Assembly (NCBI RefSeq): GCF_014196805.1
Contig: NZ_JACIEI010000003.1
Location: 372,001 to 436,000, forward strand
DNA: 64,000 nucleotides
From: Sulfitobacter undariae
GTDB taxonomy: Bacteria; Pseudomonadota; Alphaproteobacteria; Rhodobacterales; Rhodobacteraceae
Direction: 5' to 3'
The notes under the pieces were generated by a model. The model saw only the letters and a list, made by a program, of their open reading frames with translations, did no database searches and was not told the DNA's origin. The position numbers and the translations under genes were made by a program. Position 1 is the stretch's first letter. Each line of letters begins with the position of its first letter. Below are positions 1-9,863 of the stretch, piece by piece.

Positions 1-553
1 GCCACAAAGCGCCCTCGAGATCGAGATAGTTTGTCGGTTCATCAAGCAGCAGCACATCGGGCTGGGCAAATAGAATACCCGCCAACGCCACGCGCATACG
101 CCAGCCGCCTGAAAAGGCAGAGCAGGGCTGCTGTTGGTCGTGGTCATCAAACCCTAGACCTTTGAGAATACTTGCAGCGCGGCCTTCGGCGGACCATGCA
201 TCAATATCGGCAAGGCGCGATTGGATGTCTGCAATCCGGCCCGGATCTTTGGCGGTCTCGGCTTCGGTTAGCAGGGCGGCGCGCTCAATATCGCAGGCCA
301 ACACTGTGTCGATCAAAGAGGTCTCGGAGGAAGGGACTTCTTGTGCCACACCGCCGATTTTTGCGCGTGAGGGCAGGGATATCTCACCTGCGTCCAGCGC
401 CAATTCGCCGCGAATGATCCGGAAGAGGGTGGTTTTGCCAGCCCCGTTTCGGCCCACAACGCCTACTTTATGACCTTCGGGAATGACGGCACTGGCCTCC
501 TCAAAGAGGGGGCGGCCTTCGACTGAATAGTTGATCTCTGATATACGTAGCAT
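1..553 (-). CDS. ABC-F family ATPase, N-terminal part (truncated by window edge)
   Basis: Reading leftwards from an ATG at 553, the first 184 codons of an ABC-F ATP-binding protein are visible. The first nucleotide-binding domain is nearly complete: Walker A GRNGAGKTT near residue 36, the signature FSGGWRMR, and Walker B followed by DEPTNYLD just before the window edge. The absence of membrane segments and the EPTNYLD form are typical of soluble ABC-F proteins (Uup/YheS/EttA group), which act on ribosomes or in stress tolerance rather than in transport. Such proteins are usually 530-630 residues, so about two thirds lies outside the window. The subtype cannot be assigned. It is divergent from ndk. 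Confidence 0.88.
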   Translation of the reverse strand, partial: MLRISEINYSVEGRPLFEEASAVIPEGHKVGVVGRNGAGKTTLFRIIRGELALDAGEISLPSRAKIGGVAQEVPSSETSLIDTVLACDIERAALLTEAETAKDPGRIADIQSRLADIDAWSAEGRAASILKGLGFDDHDQQQPCSAFSGGWRMRVALAGILFAQPDVLLLDEPTNYLDLEGALW

Positions 554-657
554 GGTCGGGGTTTGACCGATGTTGGGCCTGCCGTCAATCGCCGCTTTTC
601 ATGGGGCAGGTGCCATGTTAGGGAGCGCCCAAATTAACACCATATTGGAGACGACCC

Positions 658-1080
658 ATGGCTCTTGAGCGCACATTCTCGATCATCAAACCAGACGCAA
701 CAAAACGCAACCTGACCGGTGCGATTGCAAAGAAATTCGAAGACGCAGGTCTGCGCATTGTCGCATCCAAGCGTATCCACTTGTCAAAAGCACAAGCTGG
801 CGAATTCTACAAAGTACATGCTGAGCGCCCTTTCTATGACGAACTGTGCGAATTCATGGCATCCGCGCCAATCGTTTGCCAAGTTCTTGAAGGTGAAAAC
901 GCCATCGCGAAAAACCGCGAAGTTATGGGCGCAACCAACCCAGCAGACGCCGAAGCTGGTACAATCCGCGCTGAATTCGCGGAATCAGTTGGTGAAAACT
1001 CGGTTCACGGTTCCGACGCACCTGAAACAGCTGCAGAAGAAATCGCGTATTTCTTCTCCGGTCTGGAGTTGGTGGGCTAA
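658..1080 (+). CDS. ndk: Nucleoside diphosphate kinase
   Basis: The 140-residue protein has the full bacterial Ndk length. It transfers the gamma phosphate of ATP to nucleoside diphosphates through a phosphohistidine in the cytoplasm. The N-terminus [11 protein letters not shown] and the active-site segment NSVHGSD are both present, with the catalytic histidine at residue 117. A GGAG ribosome-binding site lies about 8 bases before the ATG. The gene is monocistronic and is followed by a strong hairpin terminator. Nothing is unusual. Confidence 0.98.
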   Translation: MALERTFSIIKPDATKRNLTGAIAKKFEDAGLRIVASKRIHLSKAQAGEFYKVHAERPFYDELCEFMASAPIVCQVLEGENAIAKNREVMGATNPADAEAGTIRAEFAESVGENSVHGSDAPETAAEEIAYFFSGLELVG

Positions 1081-1100
1081 GCCTGACTGCTAAAGTTTTT

Positions 1101-1135
1101 GAAAAGGGGTCGCTTTCGGGCGGCCCCTTTTTTGT
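1101..1135 (+). terminator. Rho-independent terminator after ndk
   Basis: A GC-rich stem (GGGGTCGC pairing with GCGGCCCC, one G-T wobble, short TTTCGG loop) is followed by a run of six or more T. It lies 20 bases after the ndk stop. Confidence 0.85.
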
Positions 1136-1141
1136 GTTTAC

Positions 1142-2371
1142 TCAGATAATGTTGGGGTTTTCGCCCAGATCAAGGCCCGGAAAGATTGTGGTCTCTAAGG
1201 TGGATTTTGGCAGACCGAATTGGCTGTGCAGTAGCCATGCCAGCATGCTTCGCAGATCGCGTGTCGGCATTAAATCACGCCGCTGATAGAGTTGGGCCTC
1301 ATCCACACCTGGCCAATCGCCGTAAATCTTACCACCACGTAGGGCACCGCCTGCCAGAACCATCACACCGCCTGTGCCGTGATCCGTTCCTTTTGATCCG
1401 TTTATCCGTGCGGTGCGCCCGAACTCGGTGACGGCTACCACGGTGGTCTTGTTCCAGACATTTTGTGTCACGGTGTCTTGCAATGTCAGTATTGCATCGG
1501 ACAATCGAGCAAGTGTGCGTGGTAACGTGCGGTCTTGGCTTTGATGGGTGTCCCAGCCGTTGATCGAGAATGCGGCGATGCGGGTTTGTGCGCGCAGCTG
1601 TTTGCCGATAAATTCGGCTACCCGCTTCTCAACGCCGCTGTTTTTGCCTTTTGGGGCCTTGCTGGCCATCGACATCATTTCTTCTGGCGTGCCACTCGTG
1701 GCGACTTTGTCGCCGTCATTGTCCGCAATTTCTAACGCTTGCGTAAAAGCGGCATCAAACAGGGGATCGTCTGCCATAATTAAGCGGGCAAGCTGGATGG
1801 CTTGCGGGCTGAGCGCCAGATCAGCCTCGGGGGACCAGCGTTGGATCAGGGCAGGGCCGCCCAACACCCCCAATGGATCGCGCCCTACAGCATAGGCTGT
1901 CGCAGGGCCGCTGTCGGGCAGGTTTTGCAGGACACGGTTTAACCAGCCATCACGCGAGGTCCCGCCGCTCAGGTCTGTCAGCCCAGCTTCTAACAGGTCT
2001 TGTCCATCAAAATGACTGCGTTTGTCGCGGTAAGGGGTGGAAACCGCATGGGCGAAACCCAATTGCCCGTTATGCCACAGAGGCATTAGCGGTTTGAGGG
2101 CAGGATGCAGGGCAAAATAGCCGTCCAGATCTATGGCGGGGTTTTTGGCATTCATGCCTGCATCGCCGCGAAGCGCTGTGTAGGCGGGGTCACCGTAGGG
2201 GCGCACCACGTCAAGCCCGTCCATCCCGCCGCGCAACAAGATCACGACAAGGCGGTTGTCACCAGAGGTGGCAGCAAGGCTGACCGGGGTCAAAAGCGGG
2301 CTGGCCGCAAGCGAGCAACCAATGAGGGCAGAGCGGGCCAGAAAATCACGGCGATTGAGGGGAGTTGTCAT
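1142..2371 (-). CDS. DUF1501 family protein with Tat signal
   Basis: This is a 409-residue protein of the DUF1501 family, a secreted alkaline-phosphatase/sulfatase-fold-like group with no settled function. The chosen start gives a twin-arginine signal (NRRDFLARSALIGCSLAA), so export as a folded protein is expected. An AGGA ribosome-binding site precedes this ATG; a longer reading frame upstream would run into the previous gene. Family-typical segments are the early LRGGMDGLD and the later TEFGRTARINGSKGTDHG, which look like metal-site segments. It sits 4 bases after the DUF1800 gene, and these two families are commonly found as a pair. Confidence 0.85.
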   Translation of the reverse strand: MTTPLNRRDFLARSALIGCSLAASPLLTPVSLAATSGDNRLVVILLRGGMDGLDVVRPYGDPAYTALRGDAGMNAKNPAIDLDGYFALHPALKPLMPLWHNGQLGFAHAVSTPYRDKRSHFDGQDLLEAGLTDLSGGTSRDGWLNRVLQNLPDSGPATAYAVGRDPLGVLGGPALIQRWSPEADLALSPQAIQLARLIMADDPLFDAAFTQALEIADNDGDKVATSGTPEEMMSMASKAPKGKNSGVEKRVAEFIGKQLRAQTRIAAFSINGWDTHQSQDRTLPRTLARLSDAILTLQDTVTQNVWNKTTVVAVTEFGRTARINGSKGTDHGTGGVMVLAGGALRGGKIYGDWPGVDEAQLYQRRDLMPTRDLRSMLAWLLHSQFGLPKSTLETTIFPGLDLGENPNII

Positions 2372-2375
2372 CTGG

Positions 2376-3761
2376 TCAGGTCCTTTGAAACGCTGGCGAT
2401 GCAAGTACGAGACCAACGCCATCGGATGTGCTTTCGGCTGAATCCGCGGCAAATTGCACGGCTGGCGGGATGAAGTCGCCCAATGTGGTTTTCACAAAGT
2501 CACGTGAATCAGGGAGGTCGGGCAAAAGCGCCTGAGGAACAGTTATTGCCCATTGCAGCCGTGCCGCGACGCCCTGAGGGGCGATCCATGCACTGTCTTC
2601 TTCGGGAAGACCATCTGGCCCATCGGGTTTTTCCCAAACATGACCCATCTGGGCCAGCGGTGTGATAAACAACCGCCGCATTGTTTTTTCATCCAAAGAC
2701 GCAAGCGTGTCAGCGGGTAGGGCCAATGCGCGCATCGCAGAGGCCATAAAGTGAAAGGCTGGTTTTACATTGGCGCGTTTAGGGGCCCATGCGGCAGGGT
2801 GCGATAACATTGCCTTGGTGACCTCAAACAGGTCGCCGCCGGTCTCAAGATAGCGGGTGGTAAGGGCTTCAACCAACGCGGGATCAGGGGTGTCGGATGT
2901 GAAATGAACCGCCAGTTTCCATGCAAGATGCCGTGCGGTCGCAGGGTGGCGGGCCAGATCACGCAGGGCGGTTTCAACGTCAACTTTACGTGCTTTGCCG
3001 CCGCCGTATGTTTTGCCAAGCACGGTCTCGGACCCCGGTTCGGCGTTGTTCTTGCGGAACTTAAACCGCATGGGGGATTGTTTGGAAATGCCGGTAAACA
3101 GCTCTGCCAATTCTCGCACATCGGTTTGGGTATAGGGGCCATTTACACCCAATGTGTGCAGTTCTAGCACTTCGCGGGCGAGGTTTTCGTTTAAGCCCGT
3201 GAGCTTTCCACCTTTGGCGGCTGTGCGTGAGTTAGGGCCGACAGATTTGTCCTGATCCAGATAATGCACCATCAGCGGATGCAATGCCGCCGCGATTAGC
3301 ATGTCTTCGAACAAGCCCGTGATACGCGGACGAATGACGCTCTCCAGATAGGGAGAGGCGGCGCGTCTGATCACGCCTGCTTTGCCTGTGACAGTAAAAT
3401 GATCCGCCCAGAAAAAGCTGAGACGTTCGCGCAGGGGGGCTTGCGTCCATGTCCAACGGTTCAGATGCTGGCCCATCCAGACGACATGGGCAATGCGGGC
3501 TTCCTTGTTCAGAACGCGCCCTGCCTTTTTGGCGGCCAAACCTACCGAAGTCCCTGCGTTTTTGCGTTTTACAGTGCCCAGTCTGTCGGCTTCGGCGACG
3601 CGCTTTTGAAATAAATCGAAGGTTTCGATAGGGAAACGTGCAGCAATAGTGTCAGGCTTTTGTAGGCTATCCAACATCTGCGCCACAGAAACAGGTGATG
3701 GTACAGCGGGTGAAAGTCCGCAGCCAAACCGAATATCCGCCAAGTGGGGAGTGAATTTCAT
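2376..3761 (-). CDS. DUF1800 family protein
   Basis: This 461-residue protein belongs to the DUF1800 family, which is large, mostly helical and of unknown function. Recognisable family segments include the WADHFTV block near residue 115, ENLAREVLELHTLGVNGPYTQ-type sequence near 190 and HLAWKLAVHF near 275. No clear signal peptide is seen at this start. It is the first gene of a two-gene operon with the DUF1501 gene. The pair is widespread in bacteria and is suspected to build a surface or periplasmic complex, but that is inference from co-occurrence. Confidence 0.85.
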   Translation of the reverse strand: MKFTPHLADIRFGCGLSPAVPSPVSVAQMLDSLQKPDTIAARFPIETFDLFQKRVAEADRLGTVKRKNAGTSVGLAAKKAGRVLNKEARIAHVVWMGQHLNRWTWTQAPLRERLSFFWADHFTVTGKAGVIRRAASPYLESVIRPRITGLFEDMLIAAALHPLMVHYLDQDKSVGPNSRTAAKGGKLTGLNENLAREVLELHTLGVNGPYTQTDVRELAELFTGISKQSPMRFKFRKNNAEPGSETVLGKTYGGGKARKVDVETALRDLARHPATARHLAWKLAVHFTSDTPDPALVEALTTRYLETGGDLFEVTKAMLSHPAAWAPKRANVKPAFHFMASAMRALALPADTLASLDEKTMRRLFITPLAQMGHVWEKPDGPDGLPEEDSAWIAPQGVAARLQWAITVPQALLPDLPDSRDFVKTTLGDFIPPAVQFAADSAESTSDGVGLVLASPAFQRT

Positions 3762-3881
3762 TTACAAATCCTTGTGGCCTCAGGATTTGAACATAGCATT
3801 GATAGGGATGGGAAACATTGGGTTTGTGAAAATCGCGGCGGGGCAATTGGCGAATTGCCGCCGCACAGAGGTTTACGCTGT

Positions 3882-4625
3882 TTAGCTTTCCAGAGATTTG
3901 CGCTGTGCACGGTAGGTGAAGGGCATAGACGCAAGATACAGCAGGTTTACGCAAATTAAGGTGGTCCACGGATAAACCATTAACCCAACTACCAAGATCA
4001 CCGCACTCATCACCGCATAGGGCAGATGCGCACGTTTGATGCTAGCGTGTTTGATCGACAATGTTGGGACTGTGCTGACCGCAAGAAAACCAATGCAAAT
4101 GATATAGAGTGCCTGCAACACAGGGAAATTGGCGTTTTCAAACCCGTTTAAATACATAAACACGGGCATCAACGCCAGACAGGCCAGCGCAGGGGCAGGC
4201 ACGCCGACAAAGTAATCATCCTTTTTCAAGGTTGCGGTTTCGCCATGTAGGGACAAGTTGAACCGCGCTAACCTCAGGGCACAACAGACGGCCAGCACTA
4301 ATGTCGCCAGCCAGCCGATGCTGGCATAGGCGGTGTTGATGTAGAGGGTGTTATACAACAGCATCCCCGGCACGATGCCGAAGTTAAAGAAATCTGCCAA
4401 TGTATCCAGTTCAGCGCCGAACGGGCTGGCAGTGTCCAGAAACCGCGCCAGTTTGCCATCGGCGGCATCCAGAAACACCGCCAGCAGAATGCAATAAAGC
4501 GCCATTTCGATCCTGCCATCCAAGCTCATCCTCACCGAGGTCATGCCTGCGCAAATGGCAAACACGGTCACGATGCTGGGCACCATATGGCGCAGTTTGA
4601 TGCGGGAGTTGGCAGGTTCGGTCAT
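3882..4625 (-). CDS. pssA: CDP-diacylglycerol--serine O-phosphatidyltransferase
   Basis: This 247-residue membrane enzyme makes phosphatidylserine from CDP-diacylglycerol and serine. The CDP-alcohol phosphotransferase signature is complete: DAADGKLAR, then eight residues, G, three residues, D, three residues, D (around residues 53-78). About six to eight hydrophobic helices follow. Its ATG overlaps the psd stop by 4 bases (ATGA), so the two are translationally coupled. Together with Psd it forms the phosphatidylethanolamine branch of membrane lipid synthesis. Confidence 0.95.
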   Translation of the reverse strand: MTEPANSRIKLRHMVPSIVTVFAICAGMTSVRMSLDGRIEMALYCILLAVFLDAADGKLARFLDTASPFGAELDTLADFFNFGIVPGMLLYNTLYINTAYASIGWLATLVLAVCCALRLARFNLSLHGETATLKKDDYFVGVPAPALACLALMPVFMYLNGFENANFPVLQALYIICIGFLAVSTVPTLSIKHASIKRAHLPYAVMSAVILVVGLMVYPWTTLICVNLLYLASMPFTYRAQRKSLES

Positions 4626-5314
4626 TCTGCGATGCCAATGCGTGCAGGGGCGGTGCCCAGCAGGTCTGCAAGGATGGTTTCGCCGCCAACCGCGGTTTGG
4701 CCAACGGCGACCTGTGGCGTGATGCCTTGGGGCAGGTAAACGTCCAGACGGCTGCCAAAGCGGATCAGACCAAAGCGGAAACCGGCCTCTACGCTATCGC
4801 CTTCTTTGACAAAACACACGATGCGGCGGGCAACCAGACCTGCAATCTGAACAACGCCAATCCGCGCGCCTGAAGGGGTTTCCAAGGTCACGCTGTTCCG
4901 CTCATTATGCACAGATGCTTTATCCAGCGAGGCATTGAGAAATTTACCGTGGTGATAGACCACATTGGTGACCTTGCCCGCAATAGGGGCGCGGTTCACG
5001 TGGCAGTTAAACACGTTCATGAAGACAGACACACGCGTCAGCGGCGCATCGCCCAGACCCATATCCGCAGGCGGCACGACTTCTTCGATTAGGGATACAA
5101 CACCATCTGCGGGTGAAATGACCAGCCCCTCTTGCTGTGGGACCATCCGAACAGGGTTTCGGAAAAAGTAGTAACACCAGACGGTTGCGCCAGCGCCCAG
5201 CCAGAACAGCGGCTCCCAAATGAAACCTAGCAGCACAGTAATGGCTGCAAAGATCGCAACAAATTTGCGGCCTTCCTTGTGCATGGGTACCGCGACGATC
5301 TTGAGCATATTCAT
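4622..5314 (-). CDS. psd: Phosphatidylserine decarboxylase proenzyme
   Basis: This 230-residue short-type Psd decarboxylates phosphatidylserine to phosphatidylethanolamine. It carries two N-terminal hydrophobic segments (residues 18-50), the SPADG motif at 67-71, the [13 protein letters not shown] block at 98-110 and the autocleavage site RFGS, with Gly187-Ser188 giving the pyruvoyl group. I start it at the ATG that begins MNMLKIV: 27 extra upstream codons are possible but look unlike the family, and a GGAGA sits about 14 bases upstream (6 bases before the alternative second ATG at 5308). It is the first gene of psd-pssA and is divergent from the decarboxylase gene at 5475. Confidence 0.95.
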   Translation of the reverse strand: MNMLKIVAVPMHKEGRKFVAIFAAITVLLGFIWEPLFWLGAGATVWCYYFFRNPVRMVPQQEGLVISPADGVVSLIEEVVPPADMGLGDAPLTRVSVFMNVFNCHVNRAPIAGKVTNVVYHHGKFLNASLDKASVHNERNSVTLETPSGARIGVVQIAGLVARRIVCFVKEGDSVEAGFRFGLIRFGSRLDVYLPQGITPQVAVGQTAVGGETILADLLGTAPARIGIAE

Positions 5315-5474
5315 GGAGATTCTTTCAGTCTGAACTAAGTAATGCGTGACTTTACTACTGCCGCTGCCAAAACGCCATTGGCGATGCGCATACATAAGTT
5401 TAGAATGAAACAGCGGCGGGGCAACGGCAGCTTTGCCACCCTTAATCGCCCGCCAACCGCATCAGGAGTGTTTG

Positions 5475-7772
5475 ATGAAATTCCGTTTCCCGATTGTCAT
5501 TATTGACGAAGACTTCCGCTCGGATAATTCTTCTGGGCTTGGCATCCGTGCCGTGGCCGAAGCGATTGAGAGTGAAGGTTTTGAGGTGCTGGGCGCCACG
5601 ACTTATGGCGATCTGTCACAATTCGCGCAGCAGCAGTCGCGCGCCAGCGCCTTTGTTCTGTCAATCGACGACGAAGAGTTCACGGACGGGGACGAGTTGG
5701 ACCCTGCCGTGGTGAACCTGCGCAATTTCATCGAAGAAGTGCGTTGGAAAAATGCCGATGTGCCGATCTATATATACGGCGAGACAAAAACATCGCGGCA
5801 CTTGCCCAATGACATTCTGCGCGAGCTGCACGGCTTTATCCATATGTTTGAGGACACGCCCGAATTTGTGGCCCGTCATATCATCCGCGATGCCAAGAAG
5901 TACCTTGAGGGCATCCAGCCGCCGTTTTTCAAGGCGTTGCTGGATTACGCAGAAGATGGATCATATTCTTGGCACTGTCCCGGTCACTCTGGCGGGGTGG
6001 CGTTTTTGAAAAGCCCGATTGGCCAGATGTACCACCAGTTTTACGGCGAAAACATGCTGCGCGCCGATGTCTGCAACTCGGTCGAGGAATTGGGCCAATT
6101 GTTGGACCACAACGGTGCCATCGGCGCGTCCGAGCGCAATGCGGCGCGGATTTTCAACGCGGATCACTGTTTCTTTGTGACCAATGGTACAAGTACCAGC
6201 AATAAAATGGTGTGGCATCACACAGTTGCCCCCGGTGATGTGGTTGTGGTGGACCGTAATTGCCATAAATCAATTCTGCACAGCATTATTATGACAGGGG
6301 CCATTCCTGTCTTTATGAAGCCGACGCGCAACCATTACGGTATCATCGGTCCGATTCAAAAATCGGAATTCAGCATCGAAGCAATCCGCGAGAAAATTCG
6401 CGCCAACCCGCTGCTGGCGCATGTGGATGCTGATACCGTCAAACCCCGTATCATTACGTTGACGCAGTCCACTTATGACGGTGTTTTGTATAACACTGAA
6501 ATGATCAAAGACATGCTGGACGGGTATATCGACAACCTGCATTTTGACGAAGCATGGCTGCCCCATGCGGCGTTCCATCCGTTTTATGGCAACTTCCATT
6601 CGATGGGGCGTAAACGGGAACGGCCAAGCCACTCAGTCACTTACGCGACGCAGTCGATCCACAAACTGCTGGCAGGGATCAGTCAGGCCAGTCAGGTTCT
6701 GGTGCAAGATAGCCAAGACACCAAGCTGGACCGCCACCTATTTAACGAAGCCTATCTGATGCATTCCAGTACTAGCCCGCAGTATAGCATCATCGCAAGC
6801 TGCGATGTGGCTGCGGCGATGATGGAGCCTCCGGGCGGGCGGGCGTTGGTTGAGGAAAGCATCCTTGAGTCCCTCGATTTCCGCCGTGCCATGCGCAAAG
6901 TGGATCAAGAATATGGCGATGACTGGTGGTTCCAAGTCTGGGGGCCAGAGGAATTAGGCGAAGACGGTGTCGACGAGCCAAAAAACTGGGTTTTGAAAAA
7001 AACCGATGCCGAAGGTGTACAGCCCGCAGACGGCGAGGAATCGTGGCATGCTTTTGGCGACATGGCACCGGGTTTCAACATGCTGGACCCAATCAAGGCC
7101 ACGCTGATCACGCCCGGTCTTAATCTGGATGGCAAGTTTGAAGAAACGGGTATTCCCGCATCGATCGTGACAAAGTATTTGGCCGAGCACGGTGTTGTTG
7201 TTGAGAAAACTGGGCTTTACAGCTTTTTCATCATGTTCACCATCGGCATCACCAAGGGGCGCTGGAACTCACTTTTGACCGAATTGCAGCAGTTCAAAGA
7301 TGACTATGATAAAAACCAACCGATGTGGCGCTGCATGCCTGAATTCTGTGCCAAACAACCACGGTATGAAAAGATGGGCCTGCGCGATCTGTGCCAGCAT
7401 GTGCATACGCTATATGCTAAATACGACGTCGCGATCCTGTCGACAGAGATGTACCTGAGCGATCACACCCCTGAAATGACCCCAAGCGCTGCGTTCTCTT
7501 GCATTGCGGCGCGCACAACACAGCGGGTGCCGATTGATGATCTGGAAGGGCGGATCACCACCAGCCTTGTCACGCCTTACCCACCAGGTATCCCATTGCT
7601 GATCCCCGGTGAGGTGTTTAATCGTAAGATCGTTGAATATCTCAAGTTTAACCGCGCTTTTGCACGTGAATGCCCAGGGTTTGAGACGGATATTCACGGC
7701 CTTGTTCAAGAAGAAGATGATCTGGGACAGGTGCAGTATTTTGCAGACTGCGTTGCAATTGCGGCCCCGTAA
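5475..7772 (+). CDS. Orn/Lys/Arg decarboxylase, PLP-dependent (AdiA-like)
   Basis: This 765-residue protein has the three-part build of inducible basic amino-acid decarboxylases. It has an N-terminal response-regulator-like wing domain (residues 1-130), a PLP-binding core, and the C-terminal domain. The PLP lysine lies in SIHKLLAGISQAS (about Lys397) and the preceding FDEAW supplies the cofactor-binding Asp. The sequence THSVTYATQSIHKLL most resembles arginine decarboxylase AdiA. Arginine, lysine or ornithine as substrate cannot be separated by eye. An AGGAG site 7 bases before this ATG fixes the start. No antiporter gene lies next to it, so a biosynthetic (polyamine) role is as likely as acid resistance. 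Confidence 0.9.
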   Translation: MKFRFPIVIIDEDFRSDNSSGLGIRAVAEAIESEGFEVLGATTYGDLSQFAQQQSRASAFVLSIDDEEFTDGDELDPAVVNLRNFIEEVRWKNADVPIYIYGETKTSRHLPNDILRELHGFIHMFEDTPEFVARHIIRDAKKYLEGIQPPFFKALLDYAEDGSYSWHCPGHSGGVAFLKSPIGQMYHQFYGENMLRADVCNSVEELGQLLDHNGAIGASERNAARIFNADHCFFVTNGTSTSNKMVWHHTVAPGDVVVVDRNCHKSILHSIIMTGAIPVFMKPTRNHYGIIGPIQKSEFSIEAIREKIRANPLLAHVDADTVKPRIITLTQSTYDGVLYNTEMIKDMLDGYIDNLHFDEAWLPHAAFHPFYGNFHSMGRKRERPSHSVTYATQSIHKLLAGISQASQVLVQDSQDTKLDRHLFNEAYLMHSSTSPQYSIIASCDVAAAMMEPPGGRALVEESILESLDFRRAMRKVDQEYGDDWWFQVWGPEELGEDGVDEPKNWVLKKTDAEGVQPADGEESWHAFGDMAPGFNMLDPIKATLITPGLNLDGKFEETGIPASIVTKYLAEHGVVVEKTGLYSFFIMFTIGITKGRWNSLLTELQQFKDDYDKNQPMWRCMPEFCAKQPRYEKMGLRDLCQHVHTLYAKYDVAILSTEMYLSDHTPEMTPSAAFSCIAARTTQRVPIDDLEGRITTSLVTPYPPGIPLLIPGEVFNRKIVEYLKFNRAFARECPGFETDIHGLVQEEDDLGQVQYFADCVAIAAP

Positions 7773-7810
7773 TATGGGGAGTGTCGATCACTAAATTTGT
7801 GTAAATACCT

Positions 7811-7848
7811 GAACCCAAATACGCCGATGTCGTGGAGTATTTGGGTTC
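7811..7848. terminator. Perfect 12-bp inverted repeat after the decarboxylase gene
   Basis: GAACCCAAATAC is repeated inverted as GTATTTGGGTTC with a 14-base loop, 39 bases after the decarboxylase stop. It separates two convergent genes. There is no T-tract, so it may be a weak bidirectional terminator or a 3' stabilising hairpin. Confidence 0.5.
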
Positions 7849-7958
7849 TAGGTCTGAGATGAATAGAAGTTCTCGGTTATTGAATGTACTTTTCTAAATA
7901 TGACGACCCTATAAAAGCTCTAGGCAGGCGTCATACCCAAGATTGGGTAAAATTAGTT

Positions 7959-9728
7959 TTAATTAGGAAGTGTTGACAAAACCTTAATGACATCGGGCCA
8001 ATGCCGAAAGAATATGAGTTGACCTGCGTCTTCGTAAATACGGTAATCAATCCAGTCGTAGTCCCGTTGGAATTCTCGTAGTGTTTCGGGCGGGACATGC
8101 GGGTCTTGCATGCCATTCATGAAAATGACCGGCAGACGGCCTTTCAGCGCATGAACATCCGCTGACCAATCGTCGTTTTGACCTTCCAATATGGCGCGTG
8201 AAAACCCGTCATGTGCAATGTGGTTCGTCGATAGCGCGACTTCAGAACCCGTTATAATGGCTTCAAAAACCTCGGGGTGTTCGAATGTGGCAACATCGGC
8301 AGGTGAATCCCCATACACCGCATGGATGAAGCTGCGTTTGCCAATCTTCCGAGCGAGAAAGAACCCCGCCTTTACCATAAATGGAAGTAGATGTGGGGTG
8401 TATTTGGCACCCGCTAGAATGAAACGATGCCATTTGTCCATCCGCTCGTATTGCTCGCGTAGGGTTATGGGGAGGACTCCACCACAGGCTATCAAGGCGG
8501 TGAAGCTATCAGGATAATGCCGTGCCAGTTGGAAACCATAGTATGAATCGTTGCCCATCGACACAATCGGGCAGGTTTTAACCCCCTGATCATCAAGGAT
8601 TTGCATTGTGTCTGCGATAACAGCGTCACCATAGCTGGCTTTTTTAGGTACAAGATCAGATTTTCCATATCCTGAACGTACTGGCACAATTATACGCAGG
8701 CCCTTTTGGCTGGCCTCTGCCTCTGCTGAGGCCGGCCAACGCACCAAGCCGTAGTTTAAGGGCAAGAACAAGATTGGCTGACCTTTGGGGTCGCCCAACA
8801 CCAGATAGTCCAGTCGTCGGCCATCGGGCGTTGTCAGTGTTTGATAATCGCGCGATTCAAGGGAGTCGTAGCCTTTGCTGACCATACGTGGCTCAACTTG
8901 GGCATCCATCGTGAGATTGGCCATATCCATGACGGATAGCGCGAGGCGCACTAGTTCAACCTGTGAATGGGTTTCTGTTTTGGAAAGGATCGATTTGACC
9001 TGCGCACGGATCGTATCCACGGATCTCCCGCGCTGTTTGGCAATATCGCTTACGGAGCAGCATTCAACCAAGCTCTGGACAACGTCGGCCTCGGCGCCTG
9101 TCAGGCTAAAGGCGCGGCGCAGGATATCGTTAAACCCGTCGGGCCACCCGACTTCGCTTGACGCGGCCAATACCAAAGGCGGGCCCGCCACGGTAAGACA
9201 GCGTTGTAAGCGAAGCACCACAAAATGCGCTTGTTGCAAGGCGCGGACGCGGAGAACCGTGGTGTCATGTGCCTTGCCGTGCATAAGTGTACTGACAGCG
9301 CGGCCAATCGCATCTAGGTCATCGGGGTGCACAGCCAGTTCGGACAGTTTTGAGCCTTTGTTAAGTAACAGACGCTCGATGCCGGCAGAATTGACCCCTT
9401 TTACAGTGAGCGTTGCATCGAGGACAAAGGCCGACACTTGGCCAAAGGGGGCAAGAATGGTGTCCATGTCATTGGGGGCCTGTGACAGGTCAACGCGGTC
9501 AATGAACTCGCTCGCGCGTTTGAAGTGTCCCGCAATGATAGGATCATCCAACAAACGCGGCGCCGCAAAGTTTGCTTGTGCACGCAAAGGACGCACGGCG
9601 CTTTCCCAAACATCCAGTAAGGTTTCAAAACGCTCGGGGTCCAATGCGACATCATACAACCTGTCGATGGCTTCGTTGCGGTCTGCTTCTGACAAGTCAG
9701 TTTTATTCTGAGCGCGGCTGGGGTCCAT
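7959..9728 (-). CDS. LuxR-type HTH / alpha-beta hydrolase fusion protein
   Basis: This 589-residue protein has three parts. Residues 1-190 form a PAS-like sensory region. Residues 205-268 form a LuxR/GerE helix-turn-helix (SLTGAEADVVQSL through DIAKQRGRSVDTIRAQVKSIL). Residues 300-589 form an alpha/beta hydrolase fold. The hydrolase strand order is recognisable (PILFLPL, LRIIVPVRSGYGKSD, PVIFMNGMQDPHVP). The nucleophile elbow is GNDSYYG at 392-398 instead of GxSxG, and a histidine candidate sits in FFRHWPD (576). The HTH lies internally, which is unusual for LuxR proteins. The hydrolase part may act as a ligand sensor or as an enzyme. It is a single gene, convergent with the decarboxylase. 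Confidence 0.85.
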   Translation of the reverse strand: MDPSRAQNKTDLSEADRNEAIDRLYDVALDPERFETLLDVWESAVRPLRAQANFAAPRLLDDPIIAGHFKRASEFIDRVDLSQAPNDMDTILAPFGQVSAFVLDATLTVKGVNSAGIERLLLNKGSKLSELAVHPDDLDAIGRAVSTLMHGKAHDTTVLRVRALQQAHFVVLRLQRCLTVAGPPLVLAASSEVGWPDGFNDILRRAFSLTGAEADVVQSLVECCSVSDIAKQRGRSVDTIRAQVKSILSKTETHSQVELVRLALSVMDMANLTMDAQVEPRMVSKGYDSLESRDYQTLTTPDGRRLDYLVLGDPKGQPILFLPLNYGLVRWPASAEAEASQKGLRIIVPVRSGYGKSDLVPKKASYGDAVIADTMQILDDQGVKTCPIVSMGNDSYYGFQLARHYPDSFTALIACGGVLPITLREQYERMDKWHRFILAGAKYTPHLLPFMVKAGFFLARKIGKRSFIHAVYGDSPADVATFEHPEVFEAIITGSEVALSTNHIAHDGFSRAILEGQNDDWSADVHALKGRLPVIFMNGMQDPHVPPETLREFQRDYDWIDYRIYEDAGQLIFFRHWPDVIKVLSTLPN

Positions 9729-9863
9729 CTCGTGTCCTTACTGAGTATTCTTACACAATAGCGGATAGAAAATTTGCTGGAAGTATGGAAACCCCACCAC
9801 GTCCCAGCCCTGAGTTGCAAAATCACGACTTTGTTAGCTTTTATGCCGCAACGGCCTTTTGGA

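Noticed and set aside
8875-9711. Long plus-strand frame (278 codons) opposite the LuxR/hydrolase gene
   Set aside because: It is Ser/Arg-rich, has no domain and lies wholly antisense to a gene with clear domains.
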